Source of the DNA: Flectonema sp. DT1601
Taxonomy: Eukaryota > Euglenozoa > Diplonemea > Diplonemida > Diplonemidae
Direction of reading: 5' to 3'
DNA: 64,000 bases
NCBI GenBank assembly: GCA_964019425.1
Contig: OZ025784.1
Location: 62,001-126,000, forward strand
The notes under the pieces were generated by a model that saw only the letters and a program-made list of their open reading frames with translations, ran no database searches and was not told the origin of the DNA. This document shows, piece after piece, positions 22,051 to 31,901 of the stretch; position 1 is the first letter of the stretch, and each line of letters opens with the position of its first letter. The position numbers and the translations under genes are program-made.

Positions 22051-23717
22051 TTTATTATCGTTTTGGTTTCTTACTTATGAAAAGAAATTAGAGTGACAGA
22101 TGTATAAAAAACTAACAAGTTCAAAACAATAAAAGGCTAACCTTTTTTTTTTTAGTAGATCAAATGATAAAAAAAAGGAAAAAGAACAACAGTCAGGCAG
22201 AAGAGAGTTAAAGCCGATTGCTTGAAGGAAGTAAGATAAGGAAGTAAGAAAGAAAAATGTTTTTTTTTTTTTTTTTTTTTTTTTCCCCCTTTAAAAGCAC
22301 TAAATAATTGATCCAGGATTCCATTTGTATTTATTTATCATAAAAAATAAATTCATAACAGACTCCCTTCGAATAACAATCACTCAGGGTCGCTGTCCAT
22401 TCCGTTCCACACTCGCAGGGGGGGGAATGCATAGCCAGCGACAACATGAATGCTTTAAAAAAAAGAGAAAAAAAAAGAGAGACGACATACAAAAAAAAAC
22501 CATAAGGTCTGTTCTGTTCATTGCGTTATGACATTTTTTTTCTTTTTTTATAAAAATACCGAAAAAAAAAACAGAAAATGAAAAAACTAATACGAAAGGA
22601 AGAATGTTGCAAGGCGACACGAACGCTCCAGAAAAAAAGAGAAAAGACGAACGGGGTGATCGCTACCTTTAATGCTCACCACCAGAGTTTACTTGTTCTA
22701 ATCAGCAGTCGTTTATCGGAACTCACCAGGACAGTAGATAAAAGACCTCCACTACACTTGCGTATTGTGCATCACTCATAACAGTAGTTAGTTAGTATCA
22801 TTAATTTTAGAATAGAAAAGTGAGAATAAGAAAAGTAGAGATTAGTAAAAGAAAAGTATTCATTTCTACAGTTTCCTAACATCAAAAGGGTAATAGAATA
22901 TGTAGTTTCAGGAGACTTAATCTTATACTACTCGTCCCTTTTTAGTCCTTCATCAGTAAGTTCTAAGGGACTTCATTCCATGTTGTAAATAACAGTAGTT
23001 AGAATATGAGTTTATTATAAAAAAGTGCACTAAATTAAAATATAAAAAAAAAAAATAAAAAAATTATAAAAACACATTGTTCTGCTGTTCCATAATACAC
23101 TGTGGAATACGTAGTTTCAGGCCTTGGTTAGTTAGCGAGTCCGACATACCATCGAGTACTGGTTAGATAGACACAACAGGGTGGTTAACCACCTGTGAGT
23201 CCCCAAATACTACGACATTATGTCGAACCTGATCCCTGAGAGGATCACTTTTTAGTAAACTACGTAACATCATTTACAATGTGGAAAAAAAAAAAAAAAA
23301 AAAAAAAAATGAGGGAAAAAAATATTTTTTGAATTAAAACAACATAGCTGTGTGCCATGTGCGACAAAAGTTGAAAAAAAAAAAAAAAAAAAAAATCACA
23401 AAAACAGTAAAAGTAATCGGAGATTTAAAATATATAATGATATTCCTCTCTTTTAATGAGATCAAGATAACTGAACTCCAGTAATGGGGAACACATTATT
23501 AAATAAATCAACAAAAAACCCGACAAAACAAGAACCACTCTGATGTTAAAATTCAACTTTGTACAGATAAATTATAGTGCAATAAAATATAATAAAAGAA
23601 AAAAAGAGATAAAAGAAAGTCCCACAGCCAATTGGTAGCAACGACGGGCGGTGTGTACAAATGACAGGGACGTAATCAGTGCAAAAAAAAAGAAAATAAT
23701 AAGTATTTTGAGAAAGG
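22051..23717. other. Spacer between CCDC22 and Nramp copy A
   Basis: About 1.67 kb containing the CCDC22 5' flank and the Nramp 3' flank. It holds a 14-bp perfect palindrome GGTGGTTAACCACC (23180-23193), long A runs near 23285 and 23374, and an SSU rRNA fragment. No protein gene is seen. Confidence 0.7.
23628..23682 (-). pseudogene. SSU (18S) rRNA fragment, 3' region
   Basis: On the minus strand this reads through the universal SSU rRNA segment TTTGTACACACCGCCCGTCG, preceded by GATTACGTCCCTG and followed by a CTACCAATTGG-like stretch. About 55 bases are recognisable, far too short for a gene. It sits about 35 bases downstream of the Nramp stop codon, in the same sense. Confidence 0.9.
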
Positions 23718-25355
23718 CTAATCTTCGCTATTAACAGTCGCTGTTTCACAGTTGGTTCGTCTATATTCAACCAGTTTGTCGGAGTCTTCGATTTTAACAA
23801 CCCCAACGCAAACTAAAATCAAATACCCGTTAACAACAATATAAAAAATACAAAAAATCGCAAACACAACCCAAACATACCACTCACTAGGAAGGTCAAA
23901 AGCAACCTGAATAATCGCATAAATATTTGACACCAAAACCAGAAGGGAAATTATTAAAACAAGTAAAGCTGTCCATCCTTTGGTAGCCCATTGCTTACAA
24001 CGTGATGTTGACATAGCGAAATATAGAGCTGGAAGCATTGCGAATGGAAGTTGAATACTTTGAGCAACATTAAGCCATTCGTTTAGGTTGTCCATTCCTG
24101 AGGGATTTCCGGGTGTTTCGATAGCCACGATCAACGCAGGAATTAATGAGAAAGTTCTCGAAATAAAAGTCCTAGTCGCAGGTTTTACCCTCAAATCCAA
24201 GAACCCTTCCATAATAAACTGACCTGCATAGGTACCAGTGATTGTTGATGCTTGCCCAGCCGCTAGCACTCCAAGAGCCCATATGTATTTCCACCATTCT
24301 GCACTATAAACCGCCTCCAGACAAGCTCCAGCAGAAAGAAGTCCAATTTGGTCCGTGCCGCTATCGCCCTTTGGTGTTATTGGATTGCCTTCGTAATAAC
24401 AAACTGGATGACCTTCGCTGTCAAAGTAATCTAAATTCGCAAACACCGCTACGACAAATAAATTTATTATAAAAGAAATTAACAATGCAATCGTTGACTC
24501 TACTTTGTTGTAAAAAACTGCTTCTGAAATATGATATTCAGCCTTTCTTTCATTAGAAGTAAAATCTCTATCAATTTTTCTAGAAAGAACAAGAGCAGAA
24601 TGCAAAAATAAATTATGAGGCATGATGATAGCACCAATGAGACCAACAGCTGATTGAAAGGAGTCGTTGTCTGTAATTCTGGGTTCTGCCCATCCTCTGA
24701 ATAATTCACCCTGTGGAGGTAGACTGCTGAAATATTGAAATCCAAAAGTCACGACCATCGTTGAAATAAAAACACCAAAGAGAGCCTCAAGCTTCCTCAT
24801 ACCACTTCTGTCTAATAACATAAACGCAAAGCAATCAGCTGCTGTGATGAGACAACCAGCGTAGATTGGAATTCTATCCCCGCTTAGAATCTTTATTGCT
24901 ATGGCTGATCCAACTACTTCTTGACAATCAGCACATATCAATGCCACTTCAGTCATTAACCATAAAGTGTATCGAATTGGTTTTGGAAAAGCAGTGCAAT
25001 GCTGAGCTAGATGCTTTCCCGATACGACACCTAATTTTGATACGAGACTCTGAAGAACGAGTCCCATTATTGTAGCCCAGAATAGCACTCCGAGTAAGTC
25101 GTACTTTGTTGAAGCTCCAGCCTGTAAATCAGCTTCCAAATTCCCAGGATCGAGATAGGCGATACTCATTAGGAATCCAGGTCCAGTAAACATCCATAGC
25201 TTCCTCCATGAGAATTTTAATGTTCCGTTTTCAATGAAATAATCAAATCCAGTTCCTTTGCTTATCTGACTTCCTTCCTCAGCGTCATCATATTCGTCTT
25301 CCGAATTCGGATCGACAAATTGATTGTTTTTAAAAGGTGCGTCATCGTATCCCAT
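23718..25355 (-). CDS. Nramp/SLC11 divalent metal transporter, copy A
   Basis: A 545-residue, intronless Nramp family protein that moves Fe2+, Mn2+ or related ions with protons. The metal-site motif DPGN in TM1 (YLDPGNLEADLQAGA) and the M-P-H motif in TM6 (IIMPHNLFLHSALV) are both intact. GQASTITGTYAGQFIMEGFL is the conserved transport signature. About 11-12 hydrophobic helices are visible. The acidic N-terminus (DPNSEDEYDDAEEG) and short C-terminal tail face the cytosol in the family. The start ATG is at 25353-25355. The protein is identical to copy B, 3,619 bases away. Plasma or endosomal membrane location cannot be decided from sequence. Confidence 0.95.
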   Translation of the reverse strand: MGYDDAPFKNNQFVDPNSEDEYDDAEEGSQISKGTGFDYFIENGTLKFSWRKLWMFTGPGFLMSIAYLDPGNLEADLQAGASTKYDLLGVLFWATIMGLVLQSLVSKLGVVSGKHLAQHCTAFPKPIRYTLWLMTEVALICADCQEVVGSAIAIKILSGDRIPIYAGCLITAADCFAFMLLDRSGMRKLEALFGVFISTMVVTFGFQYFSSLPPQGELFRGWAEPRITDNDSFQSAVGLIGAIIMPHNLFLHSALVLSRKIDRDFTSNERKAEYHISEAVFYNKVESTIALLISFIINLFVVAVFANLDYFDSEGHPVCYYEGNPITPKGDSGTDQIGLLSAGACLEAVYSAEWWKYIWALGVLAAGQASTITGTYAGQFIMEGFLDLRVKPATRTFISRTFSLIPALIVAIETPGNPSGMDNLNEWLNVAQSIQLPFAMLPALYFAMSTSRCKQWATKGWTALLVLIISLLVLVSNIYAIIQVAFDLPSEWYVWVVFAIFCIFYIVVNGYLILVCVGVVKIEDSDKLVEYRRTNCETATVNSED

Positions 25356-25530
25356 GTTGTTAACGGTGTTGGGTAATTACCTTTTTGAAAAATTAATTTA
25401 AAAAAAAAAACAGAAACTGATGAGAGTCAAAACCTATTTTTTTTTTTTTTTCAAACGCAAAACCATCGCCTACTTGCGTAAATAGAAAGCAAACCCTCGT
25501 GAGCACGGCCTGGATATGGTCGTCGAAAAA

Positions 25531-25604
25531 GAATTGGCTTTAACTTCAACTATACAGAAAATAATGATATAACACTGTGATTTTTTGTTTGTGCACGAAA
25601 CCGG
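25531..25604. other. Junction filler between duplication copies
   Basis: 74 bases exactly between copy A and copy B, with no counterpart beyond copy B at 29150. The filler resembles bases 57451-57534 inside the TrpRS intron along its whole length. Shared blocks include CTATACAGAAAA, ATATAACA, TTTTTTGTTTGTG and CACGAAACC. It looks like inserted sequence at a recombination junction, or a copy of a short dispersed repeat. Confidence 0.8.
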
Positions 25605-25669
25605 ATTTCTCCAACTTCCACTCCCAAGCCCGTCAGTTGGGCGAAGATCAGCTCATCGATCTCAGCCAT
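25605..25669 (-). pseudogene. Truncated CCDC22 5' fragment
   Basis: This duplicates the first 21-22 codons of CCDC22 (MAEIDELIFAQLTGLG...) from ATG 25667-25669, then breaks at the duplication junction. It has no remaining gene body, so it is a dead start. The full CCDC22 promoter region follows it in copy B and may still fire. Confidence 0.9.
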
Positions 25670-27336
25670 TTTATTATCGTTTTGGTTTCTTACTTATGAA
25701 AAGAAATTAGAGTGACAGATGTATAAAAAACTAACAAGTTCAAAACAATAAAAGGCTAACCTTTTTTTTTTTAGTAGATCAAATGATAAAAAAAAGGAAA
25801 AAGAACAACAGTCAGGCAGAAGAGAGTTAAAGCCGATTGCTTGAAGGAAGTAAGATAAGGAAGTAAGAAAGAAAAATGTTTTTTTTTTTTTTTTTTTTTT
25901 TTTCCCCCTTTAAAAGCACTAAATAATTGATCCAGGATTCCATTTGTATTTATTTATCATAAAAAATAAATTCATAACAGACTCCCTTCGAATAACAATC
26001 ACTCAGGGTCGCTGTCCATTCCGTTCCACACTCGCAGGGGGGGGAATGCATAGCCAGCGACAACATGAATGCTTTAAAAAAAAGAGGAAAAAAAAGAGAG
26101 ACGACATACAAAAAAAAACCATAAGGTCTGTTCTGTTCATTGCGTTATGACATTTTTTTTCTTTTTTTATAAAAATACCGAAAAAAAAACAGAAAATGAA
26201 AAAACTAATACGAAAGGAAGAATGTTGCAAGGCGACACGAACGCTCCAGAAAAAAAGAGAAAAGACGAACGGGGTGATCGCTACCTTTAATGCTGCTCAC
26301 CACCAGAGTTTACTTGTTCTAATCAGCAGTCGTTTATCGGAACTCACCAGGACAGTAGATAAAAGACCTCCACTACACCTGCGTATTGTGCATCACTCAT
26401 AACAGTAGTCAGTTAGTATCATTAATTTTAGAATAGAAAAGTGAGAATAAGAAAAGTAGAGATTAGTAAAAGAAAAGTATTCATTTCTACGGTTTCCTAA
26501 CATCAAAAGGGTAATAGAATATGTAGGTTCAGGAGACTTAATCTTATACTACTCGTCCCTTTTTAGTCCTTCATCAGTAAGTTCTAAGGGACTTCATTCC
26601 ATGTTGTAAATAACAGTAGTTAGAATATGAGTTTATTATAAAAAAGTGCACTAAATTAAAATATAAAAAAAAAAAATAAAAAAATTATAAAAACACATTG
26701 TTCTGCTGTTCCATAATACACTGTGGAATACGTAGTTTCAGGCCTTGGTTAGTTAGCGAGTCCGACATACCATCGAGTACTGGTTAGATGGACACAACAG
26801 GGTGGTTGACCACCTGTGAGTCCCCAAATACTACGACATTATGTCGAACCTAATCCCTGAGAGGATCACTTTTTAGTAAACTACGTAACATCATTTACAA
26901 TGTGGAAAAAAAAAAAAAAAAAAAAAAAAATGAGGGAAAAAAATATTTTTTGAATTAAAACAACATAGCTGTGTGCCATGTGCGACAAAAGTTGAAAAAA
27001 AAAAAAAAAAAAAATCACAAAAACAGTAAAAGTAATCGGAGATTTAAAATATATAATGATATTCCTCTCTTTTAATGAGATCAAGATAACTGAACTCCAG
27101 TAATGGGGAACACATTATTAAATAAATCAACAAAAAACCCGACAAAACAAGAACCACTCTGATGTTAAAATTCAACTTTGTACAGATAAATTATAGTGCA
27201 ATAAAATATAATAAAAGAAAAAAAGAGATAAAAGAAAGTCCCACAGCCAATTGGTAGCAACGACGGGCGGTGTGTACAAATGACAGGGACGTAATCAGTG
27301 CAAAAAAAAAGAAAATAATAAGTATTTTGAGAAAGG
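25670..27336. other. Spacer between CCDC22 fragment and Nramp copy B
   Basis: This is the duplicate of 22051-23717, with the same layout: A runs, imperfect palindrome, SSU fragment. No gene is seen. 25356-25530 is likewise the duplicated Nramp 5' flank. Confidence 0.7.
27247..27301 (-). pseudogene. SSU rRNA fragment, second copy
   Basis: Identical duplicate of the SSU rRNA fragment at 23628-23682, carried along by the tandem duplication. Confidence 0.9.
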
Positions 27337-28974
27337 CTAATCTTCGCTATTAACAGTCGCTGTTTCACAGTTGGTTCGTCTATATTCAACCAGTTTGTCG
27401 GAGTCTTCGATTTTAACAACCCCAACGCAAACTAAAATCAAATACCCGTTAACAACAATATAAAAAATACAAAAAATCGCAAACACAACCCAAACATACC
27501 ACTCACTAGGAAGGTCAAAAGCAACCTGAATAATCGCATAAATATTTGACACCAAAACCAGAAGGGAAATTATTAAAACAAGTAAAGCTGTCCATCCTTT
27601 GGTAGCCCATTGCTTACAACGTGATGTTGACATAGCGAAATATAGAGCTGGAAGCATTGCGAATGGAAGTTGAATACTTTGAGCAACATTAAGCCATTCG
27701 TTTAGGTTGTCCATTCCTGAGGGATTTCCGGGTGTTTCGATAGCCACGATCAACGCAGGAATTAATGAGAAAGTTCTCGAAATAAAAGTCCTAGTCGCAG
27801 GTTTTACCCTCAAATCCAAGAACCCTTCCATAATAAACTGACCTGCATAGGTACCAGTGATTGTTGATGCTTGCCCAGCCGCTAGCACTCCAAGAGCCCA
27901 TATGTATTTCCACCATTCTGCACTATAAACCGCCTCCAGACAAGCTCCAGCAGAAAGAAGTCCAATTTGGTCCGTGCCGCTATCGCCCTTTGGTGTTATT
28001 GGATTGCCTTCGTAATAACAAACTGGATGACCTTCGCTGTCAAAGTAATCTAAATTCGCAAACACCGCTACGACAAATAAATTTATTATAAAAGAAATTA
28101 ACAATGCAATCGTTGACTCTACTTTGTTGTAAAAAACTGCTTCTGAAATATGATATTCAGCCTTTCTTTCATTAGAAGTAAAATCTCTATCAATTTTTCT
28201 AGAAAGAACAAGAGCAGAATGCAAAAATAAATTATGAGGCATGATGATAGCACCAATGAGACCAACAGCTGATTGAAAGGAGTCGTTGTCTGTAATTCTG
28301 GGTTCTGCCCATCCTCTGAATAATTCACCCTGTGGAGGTAGACTGCTGAAATATTGAAATCCAAAAGTCACGACCATCGTTGAAATAAAAACACCAAAGA
28401 GAGCCTCAAGCTTCCTCATACCACTTCTGTCTAATAACATAAACGCAAAGCAATCAGCTGCTGTGATGAGACAACCAGCGTAGATTGGAATTCTATCCCC
28501 GCTTAGAATCTTTATTGCTATGGCTGATCCAACTACTTCTTGACAATCAGCACATATCAATGCCACTTCAGTCATTAACCATAAAGTGTATCGAATTGGT
28601 TTTGGAAAAGCAGTGCAATGCTGAGCTAGATGCTTTCCCGATACGACACCTAATTTTGATACGAGACTCTGAAGAACGAGTCCCATTATTGTAGCCCAGA
28701 ATAGCACTCCGAGTAAGTCGTACTTTGTTGAAGCTCCAGCCTGTAAATCAGCTTCCAAATTCCCAGGATCGAGATAGGCGATACTCATTAGGAATCCAGG
28801 TCCAGTAAACATCCATAGCTTCCTCCATGAGAATTTTAATGTTCCGTTTTCAATGAAATAATCAAATCCAGTTCCTTTGCTTATCTGACTTCCTTCCTCA
28901 GCGTCATCATATTCGTCTTCCGAATTCGGATCGACAAATTGATTGTTTTTAAAAGGTGCGTCATCGTATCCCAT
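27337..28974 (-). CDS. Nramp/SLC11 divalent metal transporter, copy B
   Basis: 545 residues, identical to copy A, with DPGN and M-P-H motifs intact and the ATG at 28972-28974. Upstream sequence is shared with copy A for about 175 bases (to 29149) and then differs, so distal control of the two genes may differ. No decay is seen in either copy. Identity at the protein level with sparse spacer differences points to a recent event or gene conversion. A collapsed or unmerged pair of alleles in the assembly is a real alternative. Confidence 0.93.
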   Translation of the reverse strand: MGYDDAPFKNNQFVDPNSEDEYDDAEEGSQISKGTGFDYFIENGTLKFSWRKLWMFTGPGFLMSIAYLDPGNLEADLQAGASTKYDLLGVLFWATIMGLVLQSLVSKLGVVSGKHLAQHCTAFPKPIRYTLWLMTEVALICADCQEVVGSAIAIKILSGDRIPIYAGCLITAADCFAFMLLDRSGMRKLEALFGVFISTMVVTFGFQYFSSLPPQGELFRGWAEPRITDNDSFQSAVGLIGAIIMPHNLFLHSALVLSRKIDRDFTSNERKAEYHISEAVFYNKVESTIALLISFIINLFVVAVFANLDYFDSEGHPVCYYEGNPITPKGDSGTDQIGLLSAGACLEAVYSAEWWKYIWALGVLAAGQASTITGTYAGQFIMEGFLDLRVKPATRTFISRTFSLIPALIVAIETPGNPSGMDNLNEWLNVAQSIQLPFAMLPALYFAMSTSRCKQWATKGWTALLVLIISLLVLVSNIYAIIQVAFDLPSEWYVWVVFAIFCIFYIVVNGYLILVCVGVVKIEDSDKLVEYRRTNCETATVNSED

Positions 28975-29377
28975 GTTGTTAACGGTGTTGGGTAATTACC
29001 TTTTTGAAAAATTAATTTAAAAAAAAAAACAGAAACTGATGAGAGTCAAAACCTATTTTTTTTTTTTTTTCAAACGCAAAACCATCGCCTACTTGCGTAA
29101 ATAGAAAGCAAACCCTCGTGAGCACGGCCTGGATATGGTCGTCGAAAAAAAAGAAGGGGAGAAAAAAAAAAAAAAATGAGGCAAGCAAGTCCAAGGTTCT
29201 TCCCAGAACACCTCCGGGTGTGAGTGAATATGGTCGCGTTCAGACGCCTCGTTTTTTGATATTTTCTTTACTATTTATCACTTCAAAGATGCCTACAGAG
29301 AGGCTTCCAGTCGTTATTCCGAGCTCAGCAAAGGTGAAGGGGGGTTGGTGGACTTGTTCTATGTCTTTTTTTTTTAT

Positions 29378-29414
<37 letters not shown>

Positions 29415-29660
29415 CCCGAATTCCTCTTCTTTTTGCGCTCCTTCGACGTGAGGGAATAAGGAGTCACAGAAAGATTTGAATTCCTTTTTTTTTTTTTTTT
29501 TTCTGTTCTCAATCACATGCCTACAAAGAAGCAAAATCAAAAAATAAAAAGTAAAACAGTAGAACAAAAATATCTTTTTTTCAATAAAAAGTAAAATGGG
29601 GATGGAGGTGGTGGCATCTTACAAAAGTTACTAACTACCCCAAAAATCTAAGAAAAGTTC
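28975..29660. other. Intergenic, long T runs
   Basis: About 690 bases. The first 175 are the duplicated Nramp flank. A T run of about 32 bases lies near 29383-29414 and another near 29485-29502. Plus-strand and minus-strand open frames here are poly-Phe or poly-Lys artefacts. Confidence 0.65.
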
Positions 29661-30499
29661 CTACTTACTTTTCTTTGTTGGGGAACGGGAGCTTGGTCTC
29701 TTCTGGTGAGCAGCAGAGATGTAGCTGTAGTCAACACCGTCAACTGAGTCTGTTCCGACTTCGTGAGCTGGAGCAGCGCTTACCTGTCTCTTGGTGATAG
29801 TGGTCTTCTTTCCTCCCTTGAAGTTGTTGTAGGCAAGGGCAGTGATTGAGATGATGATGATGGCCAAGAACATTGACTGGGCATCAAACAAAGATGATCC
29901 ATCGTTAACCATGATGGTACCGTTGAATGCGGTCTCAGATGCTCTCTCGTTCTCTTCCTCAGACATGAAGTAAACCTGAAGGATAAGGTTGTGGGCCTTT
30001 GGGTCAAGTTCCTTCCACGGCTGGAACTTGTAAACCATCGAGACAGACTCTCCCTGGTTAACAGTTCTGTTTACGAACATACCAGTGAGGTTCTGGGAGA
30101 TTTCGTTAGCCTGTTTTTATATTTATATTTTTACACCCAAGTAATTCTTCAACATTCCTCACAACAAACACATACGTTGTTAGCGTTGGCCAAGTGAGCG
30201 TTGATAAACTCAATCTGGAAGGTGGTGTCGGCAGAGTTTTCAAAGTTTACAAGAGCCTGTTTTATTTTATTTTATTGTTTTTTTCACACCAAACAAAACA
30301 CTAAAAGATTACTTACCTTGGCCTCCTGTCCAGCAGTAACCTGGATATCATGAGGTTGACCAGGGAAGATGGTCTTAACAGTGATTCCCTGGATCTTACG
30401 GTCCTCGTCAGCATCTTCATCATCAGCATCTTCACTTCTAACAACAGAGAAGCAGACAGCCAACACCAATGCAACCCAAGTCAATTTTTGAAAATCCAT
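29661..30499 (-). CDS. SSR1: Translocon-associated protein alpha (TRAP-alpha)
   Basis: A subunit of the ER TRAP complex that works beside Sec61 on secretory precursors. Three exons: 30317-30499, 30176-30256 and 29661-30110, about 237 residues. The order is a signal peptide (VALVLAVCFSVVRS), then the family's acidic cluster (EDADDEDADEDRK). A lumenal beta-sandwich follows (VNFENSADTTFQIEFINAHL, KFQPWKELDPKAHNLILQVY) with likely N-glycosylation sites. Last come one membrane span (SMFLAIIIISITALAYNN) and a basic cytosolic tail (KRQ...SPTKKSK). Introns use GTAAGT and GTATGT donors and end in AACAG. The final codons contain a GTAAGT-like sequence, but the TAG follows at once. Confidence 0.93.
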
Positions 30500-30662
30500 T
30501 TTTCTAGAAATAATAAGCCGCGTAAAGGGGAGGGGCTAATGAGAATCTGAATGAAACAAAAAAAAAATTATATCATCACGAGAGTCACAAACAACAGAAA
30601 TCTCCACAAGTTGTTGCACAGAAGTACAACAAAAAGTCGTCTTTTGTCGTAAATATAAATTA

Positions 30663-31115
30663 TTAGCTCAAACTGCTGACATACCCCTGGACTGGATACA
30701 ATCTAAGAAGTCGTATTGTTGATGAGATGAGTTCTCTGTCGTGAATTTGAGACTTCTGACGGTAAACCGATGAAGTTGTGTTGTGTTTTAAAGTCATCAT
30801 TCTCCTGGAGTTGAGTACCAATTGTTGGTAGTCTCTTTCAGCAGCTTCTCTCTTTGATTTCCTCGTTTTCATTTTTGAAACGACATCATCAAGTGGAGCA
30901 ACTTTCGTATCCCTCCAATCTTTCTTTCGTTTCTTTCTAAAATCAAACCAATCAATCATTTCCCGAAATTCATTATTTCTTAATTTTTTATGATTCGGTT
31001 TTTTTGGTGTGAACCATTCCCTCTTTGATCGTTTTTCTGACAACAACGACTCACTACCACTCCTCAAAGTTAAGACTGCTGAGTACGCGCTGGATGGCCT
31101 GACTGGTGTTTGCAT
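30663..31115 (-). CDS. Small basic protein of unknown function
   Basis: 150 residues from ATG 31113-31115 (MQTPVRPSSAYSAVL). It is very rich in Lys and Arg (KREWFTPKKPNHKKLRNNEF, FRKKRKKDWRDTK) and has no membrane segment. The RPSSAY start is a style I have seen in flagellar and cytoskeletal proteins of protists, but that is not a domain match. The open frame continues upstream into the NAT9 end through AT-rich sequence ending in AAATAG, so an upstream leader intron is possible. It lies 120 bases downstream of NAT9 on the same strand. Confidence 0.6.
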   Translation of the reverse strand: MQTPVRPSSAYSAVLTLRSGSESLLSEKRSKREWFTPKKPNHKKLRNNEFREMIDWFDFRKKRKKDWRDTKVAPLDDVVSKMKTRKSKREAAERDYQQLVLNSRRMMTLKHNTTSSVYRQKSQIHDRELISSTIRLLRLYPVQGYVSSLS

Positions 31116-31234
31116 TAGATGACCATGGTTGATTCCTATTTTAATAAAAATAATAATAAATTGTTTTGAAAAAAAACACAACAAAAAAAAACAACAGACT
31201 CGTTTTAGAGTACGCTCTACGAAGGTAATTATTT

Positions 31235-31801
31235 TCACATATTTTGTATTTCGTGTTTTCCGTTTTTCAAAGCTTTCCAAGCAGCACTTCCAACGTCAAG
31301 TCGGAAGTGTTCTTCTTCGAAAACAGCAACAGTTCTTTGATGGTGGAATCCCAGCTTTTGAGTGAATAGGTTTATCGATGATAAGTTTTTTTGAAGTATC
31401 TTAGCTGTGAATTTTGTTATACCTGAAACATACTCTTGCGCGTACAGCATGAGACCAGTTACAGCTTCCTGAGCGTATCCTTTGCGACGAGCTGATGGCT
31501 CAGCAATCATGACTTCAGCTTCTGCTTCACCATTCTCACAACTATCTATTAGAAAGATGTTGCAATCTCCTATTGGTCTTTTTTCATTATCATTCTCAAG
31601 TATGATGAATGTCATTTTATCTCCGCTTTCTAACCATTCTCGTTGGTTTATTATTTCTTCTTCTAGTGATAAGGGATCACTGCAAGTCAAGTCTTGCAGC
31701 TCTCCATCACTCATCCATCTATGATAGACATCAACGTATTCTCTAAGGTATGGAACAAGTGTTATTCTATCCCTTTTGATTATTATTTTAGAATTGTTCA
31801 T
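31235..31801 (-). CDS. NAT9: NAT9-like GNAT acetyltransferase
   Basis: 188 residues. The start RITLVPYLREYVDVYHRWMS followed by LQDLTCSDPLSLEEE is the NAT9 signature, and the whole length aligns with that family. Acetyl-CoA motif A reads EPSARRKGYAQEAV (R-R-K-G-Y-A). It ends with the expected KIxxxNxxSINLFxxKLGF helix. In animals NAT9 has been linked to microtubule stability and signalling. Its substrate here is unknown. The ATG at 31799-31801 directly follows a run of A residues. Confidence 0.88.
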   Translation of the reverse strand: MNNSKIIIKRDRITLVPYLREYVDVYHRWMSDGELQDLTCSDPLSLEEEIINQREWLESGDKMTFIILENDNEKRPIGDCNIFLIDSCENGEAEAEVMIAEPSARRKGYAQEAVTGLMLYAQEYVSGITKFTAKILQKNLSSINLFTQKLGFHHQRTVAVFEEEHFRLDVGSAAWKALKNGKHEIQNM

Positions 31802-31901
31802 TTTTTTTTTTTTTTCTGACTCCTGCCTGTAGAAAAAGAAAACTCAGAGTGAAGTTAGTAAATAAAAAGAAAAAAAAAAGAACGATTCTAATAAAATATA
31901 T

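Larger units (their letters stand above)
21986..25530. repeat. Tandem duplication, copy A (about 3.5 kb)
   Basis: Copy A runs from within CCDC22 codon 22 to just upstream of the Nramp gene. It matches 25605-29149 at a constant offset of 3,619 bases. The coding region is identical. Non-coding parts differ by a few substitutions and small indels (for example GCTCACC against GCTGCTCACC near 22675/26294) and by A/T-run lengths. Confidence 0.95.
25605..29149. repeat. Tandem duplication, copy B (about 3.5 kb)
   Basis: The second copy of 21986-25530. It ends at GGATATGGTCGTCGAAAA, after which the flanking sequence is new (AAGAAGGGGAG...). The Nramp coding region is unchanged. Scattered differences in the spacer include one that breaks the 14-bp palindrome at 26799-26812. 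Confidence 0.95.

Noticed and set aside
21986-29149. Treating the Nramp pair as certainly a biological duplication
   Set aside because: Near-identity also fits two alleles placed in tandem by the assembler. The 74-base filler argues for a real event, but I cannot settle it from sequence alone.
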